DNA from: Ascoidea tarda (nom. inval.) | Lineage: Eukaryota; Ascomycota; Saccharomycetes; Ascoideales; Ascoideaceae | DNA: 25,868 nt | Reading direction: 5' to 3' | Assembly: GCA_030560485.1 (NCBI GenBank) | Contig: JAKTTS010000202.1 | Location: 1 to 25,868, forward strand | Shown here: piece after piece, positions 1 to 10,354 of the stretch | How the letters are laid out: each line of letters starts with the position of its first letter | Numbering within the stretch: the stretch's first letter is position 1 | Program-made: the position numbers and the translations under genes | The notes under the pieces: generated by a model | The model's database searches: none | What the model was told of the DNA's origin: nothing | Seen by the model: the letters and a program-made list of their open reading frames with translations, nothing else

Positions 1-987
1 CAGTGTACTTCACAGAACTCATGATTCAATATCTGCTATTTAAAACACACCAAACTGCTTTATGGTCTTAACATTCAAGACAGCATCAATAAAACAGACC
101 AATAGTTTGTATTTTCAGTTTTCCTTTAAATAATGCTTTATATTTCAGCATAATCAACAAATCACGTTTGTATAAAACTTGTTGAATTTCTTTCAATGTG
201 GCTGCAAATTCAGTTCAATCCAATGTTTTGATGATCAATCTCTTGTCTTTTTCTGATATATATTTGAAATTGATTTCCAGTGGTTGGAAAATGTCACTAA
301 TGGCTCTATTATTATCTTGTAAAAAATTTTTCTAAAAACAACTTTTCTTTGAAGGCAAATTCAAAAAAAAAGGATTAGTTCATGTTTCTGGAAATTGAGC
401 CATAATCAAACATCTAGCAGCTGGTACAAATTGCAAGTGGCGGATTAGAATAGAAAGAGTAAGATTTCATCACTAGCACTAAAACATCAATTAAAGCCAA
501 AAAAACTATTATCACTGGATGAAAACACTCATTTAGTTGGCAAATAGAATAAAGTAAAATACAAAACAAATGCAAAGTACTAAACCTCTCCAATGACTGA
601 TAAAAAAAATTTCTTCAATGTGAAAGCATTTTAAACGTTTATGTGTATTACCCAGTATATAGACGCATATAACTACAGTGTGATCTACCACATTTATGGG
701 ACACGCGTCTATTGAACAATTGGTTTCATCTCTATTTGCCTTTACCTTTTTTGCCTCTTTTACTTCTTTTACTTCTTTTCATTTTATTTTTCTGTTGGGA
801 AATGGTGTTGAGCATATAGAAAACATTTGTAAATTATCTGGTAATGATAATAACAAAACAGGAGAAACCGTGAGCGATTTAAGCATGAAATTACAGCTCT
901 TAGGTTAGAAAGTTTTGTAACTTTTCTAACTTCAAGCTTTTCTAATTATCCAACTTTTATTTTATCAATAGCAATTTTAAGTAGATA
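1..987. other. Upstream region without a confident gene
   Basis: AT-rich stretch before the transporter gene. A 70-codon plus-strand frame at 696-908 starts with a low-complexity Phe/Ser/Thr run and matches nothing I know, so I do not call it. On the minus strand, the frame running from 466 down to 86 reads like degraded protein with three internal stops; it is discussed as a possible relic. No RNA gene is visible. The last 100 bases presumably carry the transporter promoter. Confidence 0.5.
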
Positions 988-2562
988 ATGACAATTAAAA
1001 GGTTGAAAATTGCGAATGGAATCTATAAAGATGTCAAAGGTCGAGTGCCGATATATTTAACAGATTGGGTAGATGGAATGAATTATCGAGTTATTCCATC
1101 GACAATTTTTTTGTATTTTATTAATTTGTTGCCAGCAATTGCTTTTGCGCAAGATTTATTTGACAAAACTGACAATACGTATGGTTTGAATGAGATTTTA
1201 TTGTCGAATGCCATCGGAGGTATTGTTTTTGGAATATTCGCTGGCCAACCATTAGTGATTGTTGGGGTTACAGGACCAATAGCTATATTCAATATAACCG
1301 TTTATGATTTGGTGAGAAATAAAAAGGATTGTGCCTATTTTTCATTCATTGGATGGGTTTATATTTGGGGTATGATTATGCATTTAATAATTGCGATACT
1401 TGACGGAGTTAGGTTTATTAGATACATTACATTATATTCTTGTGATACATTTGGTTTATTTATCAATTGCATTTATATTCAAAAGGGGATCGAGATTTTA
1501 ATAGAACAGTTTGAAGTCAACAGCACCAACGTTCAAAAAGAGAGTTATTTGGCTAATGGGTTCTTCTCGATAGTTGTTTCTTTATTAATGGTAATAATAG
1601 GGGTTTCCATCAATTTGATTGGGAACTATAGCAATTATTTCAGTCCCAAGATCCGAAAATTTTTGGTCGATTACGGCACACCATTCTGTGTTATATTTTT
1701 AAGTGGGTTTAACCATTTTGGCGGACATTTGAAAGAAGTTGAATTACAAAGGTTGAATACCTCAAAAAGCTTTTTACCTAGTGATAATATACTAAGAAAT
1801 GGATGGATAATTAAATTTTGGGAAGATATATCGGTCCCAAATATATTTCTTGCCATACCCTTTGGAATGTTGTTGACTTTTTTATTTTATTTTGATCACA
1901 ATGTCTCCTCATTGATGTGTCAAGGGATCCAATACCCATTGAAAAAGCCATCTTCATTCCACTGGGATTTCTTTGTGCTAGGAATTACTACAGGATTGTC
2001 GGCACTATTGGGGATTCCTGCACCCAACGGGCTCCTTCCCCAAGCTCCTCTTCACACAGAGTCGTTGTGTGTTGAAGAACAGGACGAGGACGGGAAGATG
2101 CTCGTCACAGAAGTCGTCGAACAGCGCGTGACGAACACAGCTCAGGGCCTATTGACGTTGGCGACAATGAGCAAGCCGCTTCTCGTGGTGTTGGGGCTGG
2201 TGCCGCAGGCGGTGTTAGCCGGATTGTTCTTGATCATGGGCTTGCTCGGGGTCGGAACAAACGAGATCGGCAAACGCATCAAGTACTGCGTGCTCGAAAA
2301 GAGATTCCGGCCATCAGACAGCGTGTTTGCTGAGCTCTCATCGCACAAATGGTTGCACATGTTCATTGGGTTGGAGTTGCTTGCGTTTGCTGCAGAGTTC
2401 GGCATAACCCAGACAAAGGGTGCAATTGCGTTTCCAGGGGTGCTCTGTGTGTTTGTGTTTGTTCCGTACTGTGCCCGGTGGGTGTTTCCGCCGCACGATC
2501 TCCGGTTGTTGGACGGCAAAGCAGCCAACCGGTTCATACTTCGAAATCTTAGTTCGGTGTAG
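988..2562 (+). CDS. BOR1: Borate/anion transporter, BOR1 type (SLC4-like)
   Basis: Predicted plasma-membrane boron exporter of the anion-exchanger (HCO3-/SLC4) family. The 524-residue protein begins with the family's N-terminal block: a soluble lead, then the GRVPIYLTDWVDG and PAIAFAQDLF segments, then the first conserved helices with GIFAGQPLVIVGVTGPIAIF at about residues 89-108. Many hydrophobic helices follow. The QRVTNTAQGLLTL and LVPQAVLAGLFLIMG stretches near residues 380-415 are typical of yeast Bor1. S. cerevisiae Bor1 is somewhat longer (576 residues, from memory), mainly at the C-terminus. The first ATG fits the family start. From about position 2030 the codons become clearly more GC-rich (CTC, GTG, CGC, GCG) while the reading frame and family match continue. 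A fragment similar to 2458-2532 lies inverted at 9297-9371. Confidence 0.9.
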   Translation: MTIKRLKIANGIYKDVKGRVPIYLTDWVDGMNYRVIPSTIFLYFINLLPAIAFAQDLFDKTDNTYGLNEILLSNAIGGIVFGIFAGQPLVIVGVTGPIAIFNITVYDLVRNKKDCAYFSFIGWVYIWGMIMHLIIAILDGVRFIRYITLYSCDTFGLFINCIYIQKGIEILIEQFEVNSTNVQKESYLANGFFSIVVSLLMVIIGVSINLIGNYSNYFSPKIRKFLVDYGTPFCVIFLSGFNHFGGHLKEVELQRLNTSKSFLPSDNILRNGWIIKFWEDISVPNIFLAIPFGMLLTFLFYFDHNVSSLMCQGIQYPLKKPSSFHWDFFVLGITTGLSALLGIPAPNGLLPQAPLHTESLCVEEQDEDGKMLVTEVVEQRVTNTAQGLLTLATMSKPLLVVLGLVPQAVLAGLFLIMGLLGVGTNEIGKRIKYCVLEKRFRPSDSVFAELSSHKWLHMFIGLELLAFAAEFGITQTKGAIAFPGVLCVFVFVPYCARWVFPPHDLRLLDGKAANRFILRNLSSV

Positions 2563-3100
2563 TCGGAAATGCAATAGGAATACTGTTCGGGAGCTGCACG
2601 GATCTGCTCAACTCAAACAGTTAAGTGCATGCTTATGGTTTTTAGCCGATAAATGTTCGTAATTTTCGGCGAAACTGTTTCTGATCCAGACAAAATCAAA
2701 ACTCTTCCTGCTCTTTTTTTTTTGGCTTTTGAGACAAGTGATGAAGAACCCTTAGCTGTTTTTCTTCTTTCTAGCTGCTTAGTGCTGAGTGAAATACCAA
2801 TTTGCTTACAAATTTAAATTCAACATTATAATAAAATCCAAAAAGTCGAGAGGGTTTTTTTGGCAACTTGAGATTTCCACAATATTATTAGACTTATCAA
2901 GAATTCGAACAATTTTAATCCATTCATCGTTTCAATGGGTCTGTAAATTACTGGTTACCATTTTAAAGTCTTCCAATTCTGATGGCATCAATAGCACTAG
3001 GAGACTTTAAAGATCAAAGTATAAATATGTACTTGGAGTTTAATCAAAAAATATATTCATATTCGGGTTTTTTGTTCAAATTATAAATGCTAAGAACGCT
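2563..3100. other. Intergenic, transporter to yapsin pseudogene
   Basis: Contains the transporter 3' region and the former promoter side of the decayed protease gene. There is a T-rich tract near 2711-2720. Short frames here are not convincing and I see no RNA gene. Confidence 0.5.
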
Positions 3101-5111
3101 ATGAAGTCTGATAGATATTATTCAATAGTACTTATGACAAATTTATTTCATATTTGGAGTGTTGCAAACTCCTATGACGACTCCACCGAAAAAAACTAGG
3201 GTGGTCAAATTTCAATACAGAGGATCTCAATATGACTATCCAATTACTAGTATATCATTGGGAACTCCCCCACAAAATTTGAAGGTTTCATTAAATTTTG
3301 ATTCAAATATTGTTTGGGTCATTTCGAAGTTGAACCCATATTGCTACTATAATCGTTATGATACTTTTTTCTATTACAACAACTTTTCATATCTTAGTGG
3401 CAGTTCAATTGTCAATTATTATTGTTCAAGCTATTGTGTATATCAAGAGTATAATTCATCTACATTTAGATTTCTTAATGATGATGATAATCCAATTTTG
3501 TCAATTAACTCTTCATTCAGCTTGAATTCTTCCGATTTAACTGTGGCAATCGGTTTATAGGCAATGGATATCTTGCACCTTTCTGAGAACATCAGTTTGA
3601 AGAATTTTGAATTTGGGCTAACATTGTCAATCAATAGTCCCATTGGGAGTCTTGGTATAACATCGTTCAATATCACAGATCAAACTTTTAATTCATACAA
3701 CAAAACCAGTCTAATTGACATATTGATTGAGAAGAAGTTAGTTGAGAGAAAAGTATTGGCTGAGTACTTCAGATACAATACACCTCAAACCTTTAGTTAC
3801 AAAGGAAGTCTTTTATTTGGGGGGCATCGATCATACGAAATATGAAGGCACTTTAACAACTATGCCAATGATCAACAGATATGACCAAAATCTCAACCCA
3901 GACATACAACATTTAGATGTCACATCATCGTTTTCAATAAAGCTATTTACTAATTTTTTGCAAAAGAATTTCACTATTTTGAATTCACGAAATGTGTTTA
4001 ATGTTCTAATTTTCAAATTAAATACAACAAAAGCAAAACCGTTCATTGATTCCATCAACGATTATGGATCTGAAGCAACCGTAACATTTACTGATGATTA
4101 TATCTACTATCATTCACTCATAATGGATCAAAATCATATTTCCCACCAGATATTTATAATGCATTCTTGAACACGATTGCTCCTTTAGATCCTGATTTAG
4201 CACACACATACGATAACTACACAATAATCTATAATATATTATTCGGTTTAGAGTGTTATTTATCATTTAATCTTTCCAGTTTCTTAGTTAATATACCAAT
4301 TAATAAAATAACTACTAATTTTGACAGTGCCAATTATTATTATGACATGAATGATGTGAAATACAAAAACAACAAAAAAGTGTCTTATAGTAATTTTGAT
4401 TTTCAGAAAAATCCTCATGGTGACTTTTTTATATCGGGCAATTTTTTTTTTAATAAATATTATACTGTTTATGATTATGATGAGTACACCATATCACTTG
4501 CTCCAGCAGTTAATTCAAGCAATCGATTCTTAACTCATGAAGAGATGTCCGATTACGCTGCAAATTATCAGGAATACTCGGATGATGGGCAGATTGATTA
4601 CAATAACGTTGAAGCAGTGTCGAAAAACCAGCAAATACCTCACGCAACAAAGCCCAAATACTATTCAAATTCATATTTTAAATATGTCACTTCATACATC
4701 AACGACACAACGTATCCTGCGACCTAAACATACACATACCACAATTGCACGCTATACTCGTCACACACCTCAAAGATGTTTTCGCGATCCACTCCAGTTG
4801 GAACATACGACCACTACACAACAATATCAAGTGGCAATGGGCCTTGGACAGCGACAGTAACAGCAACCATTACTGAAGGCAGCGAGGCAGTAGTTTCGTT
4901 CAAGGAAAGCATCAGCAGTTTGGGATTCACAAAGGTATTTAACACAGCATCACATCACAATGGGGCCAACTTTGAATTTATCGGAATTAGAAATGGAAGC
5001 AATCCAGAGCTCAGTGGAAATCAAAACAGTGGATTCAGAATTACGGCAATGGATTTTCCAACACTATATATTCTGGCTGGCATTTGCATTTTGGTTCTGT
5101 TAATGGCATAG
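3101..5111 (+). pseudogene. Decayed GPI-anchored yapsin-type aspartyl protease
   Basis: Pieces of one secreted aspartyl protease lie in order on the plus strand in several frames. A signal-peptide-like start (MKSDRYYSIVLMTNLFHIWS) opens at 3101. The yapsin entry segment YPITSISLGTPPQN follows from about 3237, then the region of the first catalytic motif, then NPYC, LLFGG and IDHTKYEGTL, which are hallmarks of yapsins. A Ser/Thr-rich stalk and a hydrophobic C-terminus ending near LYILAGICILVLLMA suggest a GPI anchor. The coding path is broken about five times: frame changes near 3189-3197 (A run), 3819-3824 (G run) and 4115-4130, plus in-frame stops at 3558-3560 and 4725-4727. The first active-site motif reads DSN rather than DTG or DSG and is shortened, and the second is also degenerate. 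Loss of both catalytic motifs argues for genuine decay rather than sequencing error alone. A host gene relic. Confidence 0.85.
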
Positions 5112-5685
5112 CTGGGATGAGGAAAATGAGGTTATTATTGTTATACCTTATTACTTTTTCAATTTTTTGATCAAAATTTTTGTGATTGGATTTTATATGA
5201 CCAATTGTGTTTATAATTGATCTAAGCTTATCTATTTTCTTTGTTTTATTAGGCGTTTAACGATTTATTTACTAAACATGCAGTCATCTTTATGTTTGAT
5301 ATCAATGGTTCGACCAAAGTTTTTTTAGTGTCAGTTGATAATGCTTATGGCTTGTATTGAAATATTTATTGTATATACAGTTGATAATTCATTAAGTAAC
5401 TTAGAGATAGAGAATCAGCTTTAAGATTGTAAGTAAAACAATAAATTGAACCTTACTAAATAGTTTTTATCTTCTTGTCTTGATAAATTTCAGAAGCTCC
5501 TCAATAATCCAAGTATAAATAATAAACATAAGTAACAGAAATGGCGACTATAAATGTTGTTGTGTACTAATACATACAAAATCGATGTCAAATTCCAATT
5601 CAATAAAACACTTTCTCTACTTTTATTCCTGCTTTTGTCTGACACAACTTGCTCTGCCATTGACACCTACTCTATGATATTATTA
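5112..5685. other. Intergenic, tail-to-tail region
   Basis: AT-rich spacer between the 3' end of the protease pseudogene and the 3' end of the minus-strand lipase gene. No open frame of note, no tRNA-like structure and no repeat that I can see. Confidence 0.5.
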
Positions 5686-6060
5686 CTAAATTTGACTTAA
5701 ATCAATACCGGGTGTGCCAATCAACTCTGATACCAACTCATTTGCTTCTGATTCATTTTCAGAAGAAAAATCAATCTCAAATATGTCATTCGAATTTAGC
5801 TTCTTCCAAAAAGATTTTGCAACCCTACCGCCCTCAATATTTTGACTTTCCTTAACCCACCCAGAATTTTTCTTACCATTTCTGCTTGCGGAAAACATTA
5901 TATACTCGCTGGAATTGTTGGTCTCTTTGCTTTTCTTGAGTTTTTTATAAACCTTTTCGTTTAAATTCATGCTTTTGACACTCAATTGTCTCGCCATGTT
6001 CCCTGATGATGCTTGTGCATTTGATTTGTTGGCTCCCATTCCCTCATCAGATCCATCCTT

Positions 6061-6101
<41 letters not shown>

Positions 6102-8640
6102 CATTATTATCATTGTCAACACCAAATCTATTTTTGAAATAAAACTGATTTTCAATGTTTAAACTGGACAACGAGTTGGTTCCGATGTCGTTGCTAATTG
6201 AAGTGTTAGTGTCCCAACTTCCATCTACATTGCTATTAAGCAATTTTTCAAAACAGTTGTCATTAAACGAATGTGAAAGACTTGAAAATGAGGAAGATAG
6301 TCGTTTGTCTGGTCGATTGCCATTATATTCTGTCAATGATGTTCTCTTTAGAGATTTGGAACTGTTGCTTCTTCTGATTTTATCATATTTAAGTTTTGCC
6401 TGTTTGTGGTCAGTTGAATGAAGCCTTTTTATGCTTGTTTTTTTCTCAATCAGTTTGTGTTTTTTCGAGAGATAAAACGACTCAAGAGGAGAACTTTCTG
6501 ATCGTGACCGGCAACTGTAATTCATGTTTATTGTTTCGCTAGAATACGGACCATCAGGCGGAGTGTCCATATGTTCAAGATCTTTGGCATTATTTTCATC
6601 ACTAGGACTGCAAATATTCCATCCATATCGTTTCATATCATTCAGATACAACCCATCTCTTTTGGATATTAACAAGTAGCTGCTCTGAATGTGTTGTCTT
6701 TTTGAGATGATTCTTGATCTTAGTTTTGATATAGTTGAGTCCAATAAAAATTCAATACAGCAGTGGTTATGAATTAAATCTATCTTTGGCCAGGTAGCTC
6801 TGGCGCCTCTGACGATGCAGTCCAATAAAAACTCTGGGCTTGGATCGGTCAACATTTTGTCCAACTCCAAGATTCTAATGCCGGGCAATATAGTTATATC
6901 TCCAGAGTACTGTTGAGTAAAAGCGGACTTGATCTTTTTAGTGATGCCAGTTGAAATGTTCAAGTAATCAAGCGTGTTCAAAAAATGTATGAATTCTAGG
7001 TTAATGAATTGAAATATACTGCTTGAAATGTTTTTCAATTTAGCACTGAACTCATTTTCGATTTCTCCGCCAACGCATTTTAAGGATAGCTTTAAAAATG
7101 GCACAATATGAGGATTTACCTGTGAAACAATAATATGGTTGACATTGAACAATTCTGACAACTTTTGTAAGGGAATATCATTATCCACAGAGCCATCAAT
7201 GAATTTGACAGATGGATGGTTCCATTCCTGTATTTTGCCTGATTTGAGGTTTTTCTCGTATAAAGTTGTTGAGGGAAAGAAGCCTGGTAGAGCACACGAA
7301 GCACAGACTGCCGACCATACTAAGACGTTTGGAGCTGTCAAGTAGTTTAACAAATTTGGCTGCTCGTAGGAAGATGCAGACGAGACAGTAATGTTCAATA
7401 TCCGACCAGTTCTGTTGTAACTTTCTCTGAATGTTAGGTTGCCCAAGAACTCAGACATAGTCTTTTGTAAATGTCTGCTCTCGCACCAGTTGCCAGTTTT
7501 GAAAAAATGGACGAGATTGAAAAAGGCACTTGATAGCTTGTGGCCCAAGGAGGTGTCCTTTGGCAGTTGGTTTGATATGTGGTTAGGATCGTTGCTCAAT
7601 TCGTTGACGTCGTTTGAGAATATATTGAATTTCTTGGACAATATGTCGTCCATTAGCACATTGATTTCGTCGTTTGAATGGGCGCACAAAATAGCAGCAA
7701 CAATTGAGCCAGCAGAGCTACCTGAGATAATTTTGGGCAACAAATTGATTTCCAACAATGTTGATAGGACGCCAATGTGAAACATGCCAAAACAACCGCC
7801 GCCACTGAGAACAAGTGCAGTTCTGCCTATGGCCTTTCTTGTTTGAATTAATATGGATAGAATGTATCTGTCATCGATGCCAGTTTTGATTTTGGGGTTA
7901 GCAAAGGAATTGAGAGCGATTTGGCACTCTTCCAAGTAGTCTTGGATCAAGTATTTGGTACCCACCAAGGAATGGCGGTACAAGTTGATATTGTTGATGT
8001 TGGCCACATTTCTGAACCATGTTGTTCTAATGATATACAACAACTTTGAGTAGTTTTTGGTGCTTCTCAATTGTCTGAGCTCGTCTAGTTTGAATTGAAG
8101 TAGGGCGTGGTCATACAAGTTAGATTCAGGCACTGCTTTCCAGTCGTTATTTGATAACAACAAGTCAATGTTGCTGGAGCAGTTCAACCATTCTTTGTAC
8201 GATGTGGCGATCTTTTGCTGGGAGTACAATGAGTTGAGATTGACTTCAATTTCGTCGGGAGGCCCAATAAACTGTTTGAGTATGGGAACTGCCCTGAAGA
8301 GATTGATGGAGCTGAGAAAAAGCGACGAGAAATTAAGATCAGTCTTCCTGTGGTACTTGTTTTGTATTTTAGACCTGAGATAACGAGTGTAATTATTGAA
8401 TTGGTTGGGCTTGAGAGTGCTGTTGAAGATTTTCAAGGTGGGTGTGTTGTTGGTGTTATTTCCAGTGGCATGTTTGTTATTGTTTTGAGAACCATTCTTG
8501 GTGTTCTCAATCTGATTGTCCTTCCCATCGCTTGTGTTTTTCCTGTTCCCACTTTTTCCAAGCGCAACAACATGTCTTTTAATTAAGGTTTCAGTGATCA
8601 TCAAAGCGTCAGAATCCGGTGAGAAGATAAACTCCTTCAT
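5686..8640 (-). CDS. TGL4: Patatin-type triacylglycerol lipase, TGL4/TGL5 family
   Basis: Lipid-droplet lipase that hydrolyses stored triacylglycerol; yeast Tgl4 also has acyltransferase-type activities. I take the ATG at 8640 (MKEFIFSPDSDALMITE, 984 residues). The frame stays open upstream to 8799, but those 53 residues are Cys/His/Ile-rich and unlike the family. The patatin domain carries the oxyanion loop GGGCFGMFHIGVL, the nucleophile elbow GSSAG with Ser at about 309, and the catalytic Asp in FIDGSVDND at about 482. The block APNVLVWSAVCASCALPGFF and the following QQYSGDITILPG segment match Tgl4/Tgl5 rather than Tgl3. The C-terminal third is low-complexity, rich in Ser, Lys and Asn, with a long poly-Asn run coded by ATT repeats on the plus strand. 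Tgl4 versus Tgl5 cannot be decided because most yeasts outside the genome-duplication clade have a single copy. Confidence 0.92.
6063..6121. repeat. ATT/AAT trinucleotide microsatellite coding poly-Asn
   Basis: About fifteen near-perfect ATT units on the plus strand, read as AAT on the minus strand, give an Asn run in the disordered tail of the lipase. Such runs change length by whole codons, so they are expected to vary between strains without breaking the frame. Confidence 0.9.
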
Positions 8641-9645
8641 GATTTGCCAAATACAGCAGGGTGTCGATGTAATGTGGGCAAGGATATGGATAGGATAGTG
8701 GATATGAGTATCGACGTAGAGATCGATAGGAATACAGATACAAGAATATAGAAGAACAGAGATATGCCTAGATGTAGCGCTAGCACAATAACTAATCAAG
8801 CGCTGGTAGATATATATATCGAAGAGTGATGCTCAGAAAAGCAGATGAATAAACAAAAAACGAGGAGAATGCAGCCGATCAGTACTGCCGCTGCACTTCC
8901 GACTTTGACAGACAGAGACTTTCGGGTATAAACCGACCGTACAGAAATCCAGCAGTGTGCGGTGAACATAGCACTGCTTGCGTTGTTGAACAAAAACACA
9001 CGCCGAGCGCTATCGCGAACGCAATTTTGTTTTTCGACTGTTGATTTCGAGCCAAGCGACGAATGCTTCGTGAGATTTCTGTTGAGCGGCCGAAACTTCT
9101 TCCTGCTGGCTTGCATCTTCTTCCGGTTAGTTTTTCTAAAGCTCTTGTGTAATGAGAAGTAGTGGACTCTCACAACCAAACACCTGTGCTTCCAAATTGA
9201 TGTGAGAGCCACAGACACGGATTGAATCGATTGAAGCGGAAGCATGCAACACCGCCGATACACACATACGAAAGGTCCAGAGTTTTCAGGCAGAGTCCGG
9301 CTGATTGTTCGGACGTTCAAAAACCGGAGATTGTGCGACTGAAGTGCCCACCGTGCAGAGTACGGAACAATCACAGTCACAATCATGGTGTAAATATTCA
9401 AGCTGTTCGGTGCCAGAAGTTACCAAACACTCTTTTTGTAGCTGAAAAGGAATAGGTTTTTCTACAGTGGTAAATTGCGTTGCGATTTTGGTGAGAACGT
9501 GGTGGAAATGCGGACAAAACACTGCTTCACTCTTTGATTATATCAAGCCGGCCCAATTGGGAAAGTCTCGCGGACCGGTGAAAAAGGAAGAAAAAGGAAG
9601 AATCAACAAAACAAAACCATAAAATCAATAGTCTCTTCATCATAA
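8641..9645. other. GC-rich divergent spacer between lipase and SMD2
   Basis: About 1 kb separates the head-to-head lipase and Sm genes. The part from about 8850 to 9570 is clearly richer in G and C than the flanking DNA. It holds an inverted relic of the BOR1 3' end (listed separately) and a minus-strand frame of 201 codons (9401 to 8796) that overlaps it. The remainder of that frame matches no family I recognise. A 12-bp A/G unit is repeated near 9580-9601, just upstream of the SMD2 start. Confidence 0.55.
9297..9371 (-). pseudogene. Relic fragment of a BOR1-type gene 3' end (inverted)
   Basis: Read on the minus strand, this 75-base segment aligns without gaps to 2458-2532 of the transporter gene, with 57 of 75 bases identical by hand count. 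The frame is conserved: IVPYSARWALQSHNLRFLN in the relic against FVPYCARWVFPPHDLRLLD in BOR1. Weaker similarity may extend a little at both ends. No earlier part of a transporter gene is visible upstream on the minus strand, where a stop soon interrupts the frame. It is best read as the last remnant of a second BOR1-type copy, or of a duplicated 3' fragment. Confidence 0.85.
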
Positions 9646-10059
9646 ATGGCGTAAGTACATTTAATACTCAGTATAAATGACAAAACAATAAACAATTCAC
9701 TAACTGCATTATTCAGAGATTTGGCTGATAAACCTAGGTCCGAGCTATCTGAGCTCGAATTACAACAGCTCGAAGAATACGAATTCAGCAATGGGCCAAT
9801 GTCGTTGCTAAAAGAAGCAGTCGAGACTCATTCACCAGTTATCATCAGTTGCAGAAACAACCACAAGTTGATAGCCAGAATCAAAGCATTCGATAGACAC
9901 ACAAACATGGTTCTAGAAAACGTCAAAGAACTATGGACAGAGATTCCAAGAAACAGCCATGGTAAAAAATTGAAGCCCATTTCAAAAGAGAGGTTTGTAA
10001 GTAAAATGTTTCTCAGAGGCGATTCAGTGATAGTGGTCTTTAAAGCCCCAGTTGTTTAG
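9646..10059 (+). CDS. SMD2: Small nuclear ribonucleoprotein Sm D2
   Basis: Core Sm-ring protein of the U1, U2, U4 and U5 snRNPs, acting in nuclear pre-mRNA splicing. Two exons: 9646-9650 (ATG GC) and 9717-10059, giving 115 residues that start [20 protein letters not shown]. The donor GTAAGT, branch CACTAAC at 9698-9704 and acceptor TTCAG fit yeast introns, and the join restores the N-terminus. The body is a textbook SmD2: [13 protein letters not shown], then Sm1 ([34 protein letters not shown]), a short loop, and Sm2 ([19 protein letters not shown]). Length is close to S. cerevisiae Smd2 (110), which also has an intron near its start. Without the intron the frame has only a TTG at 9721, so splicing decides the start. 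Confidence 0.95.
9651..9716 (+). other. Spliceosomal intron in SMD2
   Basis: 66-nt intron, GTAAGT at the 5' end, CACTAAC branch site at 9698-9704, CAG at the 3' end. The branch A is 13 nt from the acceptor. It interrupts codon 2 after only five coding bases. Confidence 0.92.
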
Positions 10060-10354
10060 CTGTTTTTTTGAATGATTCACAATCAATCATCATTATACAT
10101 CTCTCTGGGAACTGATATACCTTCTCTCTCAACAGGGACTTTCTTTTTGGCAAGCAATTGAGTACAACCACACTAAACCTGTTTGGGTCATTTATCTCCA
10201 CTCCTCTTCAGACACATTTGCTTTGTTTATACACATTTAATTCATATTTAAATAGTTTAGCTATCTTGTAGTTTCCACTCCCTGCCATCACATATTGGTA
10301 TATTCAGATATAAATCAGCTACTCAATCAATTATCAACTTGCAACTTACTCAAA

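Noticed and set aside
696-908. 70-codon plus-strand frame upstream of BOR1
   Set aside because: Low-complexity Phe/Ser/Thr composition, no family resemblance, AT-rich intergenic context.
2142-2662. Several overlapping frames on both strands within the 3' part of BOR1
   Set aside because: Shadows produced by the GC-rich coding segment, which lowers stop frequency in all frames.
8641-8799. N-terminal extension of the lipase to an upstream ATG at 8799
   Set aside because: The 53 extra residues are Cys/His/Ile-rich and unlike Tgl4/Tgl5; the ATG at 8640 gives a family-like start.
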